A stretch of DNA of 8,522 nt from DATDYQ01 sp035288965 (GTDB lineage: Archaea > Nanobdellota > Nanobdellia > SCGC-AAA011-G17 > JAGVZF01), in NCBI GenBank assembly GCA_035288965.1, contig DATDYQ010000086.1:1-8522 (forward strand), given 5' to 3'. This document shows, piece after piece, positions 6,297 to 8,522 of this stretch. The notes under the pieces were generated by a model, which worked only from the letters and a program-made list of their open reading frames with translations, made no database searches and was not told where the DNA came from. Numbering within the stretch: the stretch's first letter is position 1; each line of letters begins with the position of its first letter. The position numbers and the translations under genes are program-made.

Positions 6297-6330
6297 TAAA
6301 AAAGACTACATTTATGCTATAGGGATTATA

Positions 6331-6540
6331 ATGGTTTATTTCACAGATATAGAGCCAATAGAACATTACTTAGAATACCATGAAAAAGAAGTTCCTTGGC
6401 ATAAGGTTATGGAAATTATTCTTACAACAAAGAATCCAAGAAAAAAAGGAACTAAATTCGAAATAGAGAAAGATGGTTATTACATCCTGTTCAAAATAGA
6501 AAATAAAACATTATATGTAATTAACGCAAAAAAACAATAA
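6331..6540 (+). CDS. Small toxin-like protein (possibly DUF4258/BECR-type), first gene of a TA-like pair
   Basis: A 69-residue protein without a signal peptide or membrane helix. The N-terminal half looks helical and His/Glu-rich (HYLEYHEKEVPWHKVMEIIL, 12-31). It is followed by a basic turn (TKNPRKKGTKFE, 33-44) and then two beta strands (GYYILFKIENKTLYVINA, 49-66). This helix-then-sheet order and small size fit the compact BECR/RelE-like fold of many toxins, and DUF4258 proteins paired with zinc-finger antitoxins are known. I infer the link from layout and fold pattern rather than from a clear catalytic motif. The downstream gene starts 2 nt after its stop and encodes a zinc-ribbon/AbrB protein, the usual antitoxin type. 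RNA cleavage is therefore possible but unproven. It could instead be a non-toxic regulator partner. Confidence 0.6.
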   Translation: MVYFTDIEPIEHYLEYHEKEVPWHKVMEIILTTKNPRKKGTKFEIEKDGYYILFKIENKTLYVINAKKQ

Positions 6541-6542
6541 AA

Positions 6543-6872
6543 ATGAAATGTCCAAAATGCAATGCAAATTTGAAAAAAGTAGAAGTTAATATACATGGAG
6601 CTAGCAACAAGGCTATTAGTTATCAATGCACTAATTGTGATTACTTTGAGTTTGAACCAATTTCATCAAAAAAAGTAATTGAAGAATTAAGAGAAACTCC
6701 CCTGAAGATTAAACAGAAAGTTATCAAACTATCACAAGATAGATTGGGCATTTATTTCAATAATAATATCATAAGAAGTTTAGGAATAAAAAAAGGTGAA
6801 GAAATTTATATTTCTGTTCCTGATAAGAAACATATTCTTATAGAATTAGAAGAAGCTTCAGGTAAAATATAA
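6543..6872 (+). CDS. Zinc-ribbon plus AbrB-like DNA-binding protein, probable antitoxin
   Basis: A 109-residue two-domain protein. Residues 1-38 are a zinc ribbon with CPKC (3-6) and CTNC (29-32) as the four metal ligands, resembling YgiT/MqsA-type N-terminal fingers. After a short linker (39-53), residues about 56-103 match an AbrB/SpoVT swapped-hairpin domain: KVIKLSQDRLGIYF, then NNNIIRSLGIKKGEEIYISV, then a closing strand HILIELE. AbrB domains dimerise, bind DNA and often autorepress toxin-antitoxin operons. The zinc ribbon probably contacts the 69-residue partner encoded 2 nt upstream (inference from MqsA-like systems). There is no recognisable Shine-Dalgarno site in the A-rich junction, so translation is likely coupled. 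Its stop codon overlaps the second bcp 3'-end copy. Confidence 0.75.
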   Translation: MKCPKCNANLKKVEVNIHGASNKAISYQCTNCDYFEFEPISSKKVIEELRETPLKIKQKVIKLSQDRLGIYFNNNIIRSLGIKKGEEIYISVPDKKHILIELEEASGKI

Positions 6873-6909
6873 GAGTTATTCTGAACAAATATTTGAAGTT
6901 TTAAAATAG
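6871..6909 (+). pseudogene. Direct repeat copy 2: diverged orphan bcp 3' end
   Basis: In the bcp frame this reads KSYSEQIFEVLK then TAG, against KNHSAQIFEVLK then TAA at the real gene end. It has no start and no upstream coding part, so it is a remnant. It marks the downstream boundary of the toxin-antitoxin-like cassette. It also holds the stop codon used by the insertion sequence's transposase on the other strand. Confidence 0.7.
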
Positions 6910-7749
6910 ATTACTAAATATTATCCGGTCGCGTTGAAAGTCTTTTAAAATCCAAAAAATAATATTGTGGGCGAGAGCCCTACAATATACTTCAGCTCTT
7001 CTTGTGTGGATTTTAACAGAGCTCAAGCTAGCTCCGAATTTTCTTTTTGTTGCTGAAAAAACACATTCAACAGTTGTTCTCCTGCGATAAGTTCTTTGAT
7101 CACATTTAGATTTTCTTCTCAATGTCCATCTCTTAAACCTCGACTTTCCATAATTCCTTATTGGAATGCAAACTTTAATTCCAAGCTCATTGCAGAATTG
7201 ATGCAGCCATTCTGCATCATATGCTTTGTCAGCAACCAAACATTTAGCTTCAGAAGGAAACCTTCTGATAAGATATTTTGCATCTTTGATGTCATGAGAA
7301 TTCTTTGCCCTTATTCTTATAGCAACTATTTTTCTCGTCCTCGTATCGACAGCAATTGAATGCTTCAGCGGGATATCTATCGGATATGGTTTGTCAATTC
7401 TCCGATAGTAATATGGGCTTGGTAATGGTCTTGACAAACCAGATCCATCAATAGCAACGATGTTTAGTTTCTGCAAATTGCTTATCTCAAGCAATTTGTT
7501 CCAAATAACATTCGGCATTCTAGCAATCATCTTGGCTAATGCCGAATAGCTTGGAGTTTCCAATCCAAGATCATTTAGAAGTCTGCTGACTCTTCTATAT
7601 CCCAATCTGCATTCTCGCATTATCAAGAATGCTAATGCATGCTGATAGAATTCGTATTTCTTTGGCCCAAAATGATGCAAAAATCTTGGAATGTTTGCTC
7701 TTCTGAGCAAACGCTTAATTTTATTTACTAGTCTTGCTTCTTTTTTCAT
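6901..7749 (-). CDS. DDE transposase (IS5/IS4-like)
   Basis: Cut-and-paste-type transposase acting on the element's own ends, 282 residues from the chosen start. The N-terminal half is basic and helical, probably DNA-binding (KKEARLVNKIKRLLRR, then GYRRVSRLLNDLGL). Catalytic residues are Asp101 in VAIDGSG, Asp174 in LVADKAYDA, and Glu228 in YRRRTTVECVFSATKRKFG, which fits the Y(2)R(3)E(6)K signature. I chose ATG 7749 because AGGTG lies 7 nt upstream. The longer in-frame start at 7794 is only about 9 bp from the presumed TATA box and would add an atypical 15-residue leader. The gene has no stop inside the element: the last seven residues and the TAA come from the flanking target duplication and bcp remnant. 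Otherwise it looks intact. Confidence 0.88.
   Translation of the reverse strand: MKKEARLVNKIKRLLRRANIPRFLHHFGPKKYEFYQHALAFLIMRECRLGYRRVSRLLNDLGLETPSYSALAKMIARMPNVIWNKLLEISNLQKLNIVAIDGSGLSRPLPSPYYYRRIDKPYPIDIPLKHSIAVDTRTRKIVAIRIRAKNSHDIKDAKYLIRRFPSEAKCLVADKAYDAEWLHQFCNELGIKVCIPIRNYGKSRFKRWTLRRKSKCDQRTYRRRTTVECVFSATKRKFGASLSSVKIHTRRAEVYCRALAHNIIFWILKDFQRDRIIFSNLF
6917..6926. repeat. Target site duplication, left copy
   Basis: AATATTATCC is repeated exactly at 7822-7831, immediately outside the two inverted repeats. The perfect 10-bp match points to fairly recent transposition. Confidence 0.85.
6927..6939 (+). repeat. Terminal inverted repeat, transposase 3' end
   Basis: GGTCGCGTTGAAA is the exact inverse of 7809-7821. 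It is translated as part of the transposase C-terminus on the minus strand (residues FQRD). Confidence 0.85.
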
Positions 7750-7772
7750 GGTTAAACACCTAACGTTTAACC
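7750..7772 (-). promoter_or_regulatory. Leader hairpin over the transposase ribosome site
   Basis: GGTTAAAC (7750-7757) and GTTTAACC (7765-7772) are perfect 8-bp inverted arms around a 7-nt loop. On the transposase mRNA the loop and stem edge hold the AGGTG ribosome site (minus strand, 7757-7761) and the 3' arm abuts the ATG, so folding would hinder translation. Confidence 0.5.
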
Positions 7773-7801
7773 CCCATGCAGCCATATGGCTCATGGGTTA
7801 A
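7767..7801. repeat. Near-perfect palindrome in the transposase leader
   Basis: TTAACCC ... GGGTTAA arms enclose a perfect 12-bp palindrome (AGCCATATGGCT, 7780-7791), with small bulges from extra C residues. It overlaps the arm of the adjacent hairpin, so the two folds exclude each other. It could also be a protein-binding operator near the element's end. Confidence 0.6.
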
Positions 7802-7806
7802 TATAC
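7798..7806 (-). promoter_or_regulatory. TATA element of the transposase gene
   Basis: On the minus strand this reads GTATATTAA, directly inside the terminal repeat. Archaeal spacing predicts a start near 7777, giving a leader of about 28 nt before ATG 7749. Confidence 0.45.
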
Positions 7807-7808
7807 TT

Positions 7809-7821
7809 TTTCAACGCGACC
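7809..7821 (-). repeat. Terminal inverted repeat, transposase 5' end
   Basis: TTTCAACGCGACC on the plus strand is the exact inverse of 6927-6939. Confidence 0.85.
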
Positions 7822-7831
7822 AATATTATCC
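7822..7831. repeat. Target site duplication, right copy
   Basis: AATATTATCC matches 6917-6926 exactly. It ends about 7 bp before the TATA box of the mazG-like gene. Confidence 0.85.
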
Positions 7832-7837
7832 GATAAA

Positions 7838-7845
7838 TTAATAAA
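7838..7845 (+). promoter_or_regulatory. TATA box of the mazG-like gene (leaderless)
   Basis: TTAATAAA is centred about 25-26 bp before ATG 7867. An AAGGA at 7851-7855 is 11 nt from the ATG, too far for an ideal ribosome site. The insertion sequence landed just upstream, and its target duplication restored the sequence next to this box. Confidence 0.5.
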
Positions 7846-7866
7846 CTTAAAAGGAACTTTATTATT

Positions 7867-8172
7867 ATGGATATTAATGAGATAGAAAAAAGAATAGTTA
7901 ATTTTGCTAAGAAACGAGCATCAATAAAGAATTTTGATATAACTCCAGAATTATCTTTTATTCATTTAGCGGAAGAATTAGGTGAAGTGGCAAGACAATT
8001 ATCAAATAAGGAAATGCGTCCAGATTTATTTGATGAAAATAATCTTAAGGAAGAAATAGTTGATGTAATCCTAGAAGCAATTATTCTAGCTAACATTTGT
8101 GAAGTTGATTTAGATAAAAAAATAAATCAAAAAATTGATAATCTTTTTAAAAAACATAACTTTCCTGAATAG
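7867..8172 (+). CDS. MazG-like nucleotide pyrophosphohydrolase
   Basis: A 101-residue single-domain MazG-type enzyme, cytosolic, expected to hydrolyse nucleoside triphosphates (often non-canonical or excess dNTPs) to monophosphate and pyrophosphate. It has the helical metal-binding signature of the family: HLAEELGEVARQL (32-44) carries the EExxE ligands and LKEEIVDVILEAIILAN (58-74) carries the second ExxD pair. A closing helix follows (DLDKKINQKIDNLFKKHN). The length fits the short house-cleaning MazG-like proteins rather than two-domain MazG. It ends 2 bp from the convergent Fe-S carrier gene. Before the insertion sequence arrived it would have lain directly downstream of the bcp region. 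Substrate preference cannot be read from the sequence. Confidence 0.83.
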   Translation: MDINEIEKRIVNFAKKRASIKNFDITPELSFIHLAEELGEVARQLSNKEMRPDLFDENNLKEEIVDVILEAIILANICEVDLDKKINQKIDNLFKKHNFPE

Positions 8173-8174
8173 AT

Positions 8175-8519
8175 CTATCCAAAACTAGTTCCACAACCGC
8201 AAGTATTATGTGCATTCGGATTATTCATTTTAAATCCAATATCATTTAATGTTTCAACATAATCTATTGTCATTCCTTTTATTAAATGTACACTTTCTTT
8301 ATCAACAAATACTTTAAATCCATTCTGATCAACCTCTAAATCTGCTTTCTCGCCTTTCTTCACTAAATCAAATCCATATTGTAATCCTGCACATCCACCA
8401 GGCATTATTATTATTCTTAATCCACTATCTTTGTTTCCTTGTTTCTCAGCTAATGACATAAATTTGTTTATCGCACTCTGAGTTAAAGTTACAATTTTAT
8501 CTTCAAATACTTGTTCCAT
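8175..8519 (-). CDS. A-type iron-sulfur carrier (HesB/IscA/ErpA family)
   Basis: A 114-residue cytosolic Fe-S carrier that receives clusters from a scaffold and delivers them to apoproteins. The three conserved cysteines are present: Cys43 in PGGCAGLQY (40-48), and Cys107 and Cys109 in the C-terminal CGCGTSF (107-113). Other family features are LTQSAINKF (12-20), GLRIIIMPGG (33-42) and a long beta-rich middle with VFVDKESVHLIKGMTIDYV (70-88). The ATG at 8517-8519 gives a normal family length, but only three bases lie upstream in the window, so the promoter and any earlier start are not visible. It converges on the mazG-like gene with a 2-bp gap. Whether it is SufA-, IscA- or ErpA-like cannot be told without the neighbouring genes. 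Confidence 0.9.
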   Translation of the reverse strand: MEQVFEDKIVTLTQSAINKFMSLAEKQGNKDSGLRIIIMPGGCAGLQYGFDLVKKGEKADLEVDQNGFKVFVDKESVHLIKGMTIDYVETLNDIGFKMNNPNAHNTCGCGTSFG

Positions 8520-8522
8520 TTT

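Larger units (their letters stand above)
6927..7821. mobile_element. Complete 895-bp insertion sequence with a DDE transposase
   Basis: The element is bounded by 13-bp perfect terminal inverted repeats (GGTCGCGTTGAAA) and flanked by an exact 10-bp target duplication. It contains one minus-strand transposase gene occupying almost its full length. Composition is visibly less AT-rich than the neighbours, and the coding strand uses CGC, CGA and CTT-type codons more freely, consistent with recent arrival. The DDE layout resembles the IS5/IS4 superfamilies. I cannot name the family: IS5 groups mostly make shorter duplications, while 10 bp is more usual for IS4-like elements. It sits between the bcp/TA region and the mazG-like gene. 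Confidence 0.9.

Noticed and set aside
6314..6322. Mini-ORF ATG CTA TAG before the toxin-like gene
   Set aside because: It lies at or before the predicted transcription start, has two codons, and probably reflects AT-rich chance.
7096..7359. An 87-codon plus-strand ORF
   Set aside because: It lies wholly antisense to the transposase, has no recognisable motif, promoter or ribosome site, and reads as a shadow frame.
7750..7794. A longer transposase starting at ATG 7794
   Set aside because: That start is about 9 bp from the TATA element and lacks a ribosome site, while ATG 7749 has AGGTG at the right spacing.
1..8522. Bacterial origin with sigma-type promoters
   Set aside because: Upstream regions show a single TATA-like box near -26 with leaderless starts instead of paired -35/-10 elements; gene content also fits archaea better.
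1..8522. tRNA, rRNA, CRISPR array or riboswitch
   Set aside because: No cloverleaf-like, rRNA-like or regularly spaced repeat sequence was seen; intergenic gaps are short and explained by promoters.

Overview
The window is AT-rich and compact, and it looks archaeal, most likely from a small-genome DPANN lineage (Woesearchaeota/Pacearchaeota-like; the lineage is my inference). The main evidence is promoter geometry. At least six genes have a TATA-like element (often CTTTATAAAT) centred about 26 bp before the ATG, as expected for leaderless archaeal mRNAs. Other genes carry GGTGA/AGGAG-type Shine-Dalgarno sites. An MJ1332/YchF-like TGS GTPase and a THUMP-SPOUT methyltransferase-like protein also fit an archaeon.

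Layout. Positions 1-197 hold the end of an unidentified gene. Positions 244-705 hold a small TPR lipoprotein that appears to start at ATT. Converging on it (702-2195, minus) is a secreted 497-residue protein that joins a lone RHS-repeat-associated core to a C-terminal M15-like zinc peptidase domain, so it is a candidate peptidoglycan-cleaving effector. Positions 2279-5822 are housekeeping: the GTPase, a 50-residue membrane protein on the minus strand, the THUMP-SPOUT protein, an FAD/NAD(P) oxidoreductase and a DUF2203 protein. DUF2203 forms an operon with a Bcp-type peroxiredoxin (5824-6279).

Downstream of bcp is an accessory insert. A two-gene module (short toxin-like protein plus zinc-ribbon/AbrB protein, 6331-6872) lies between the real 3' end of bcp and a second, diverged copy of the last 12 bcp codons and stop (6871-6909). 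A complete 895-bp insertion sequence follows (6927-7821), with 13-bp terminal inverted repeats and a 10-bp target duplication. Its transposase reads through the element's end and uses a stop codon in the flanking DNA. The element sits just upstream of the promoter of a MazG-like pyrophosphohydrolase gene (7867-8172). An A-type iron-sulfur carrier (8175-8519, minus) closes the window.

How the genes may work together. The peroxiredoxin, flavin reductase, MazG-like enzyme and Fe-S carrier form a loose redox and nucleotide-housekeeping set. The RHS-M15 protein and the toxin-antitoxin-like cassette are accessory. The best candidates for undescribed biology are the shell-less RHS-M15 protein and the cassette bounded by copies of the bcp 3' end. 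No tRNA, rRNA or CRISPR array was seen, and no stretch over 300 bases lacks a gene.
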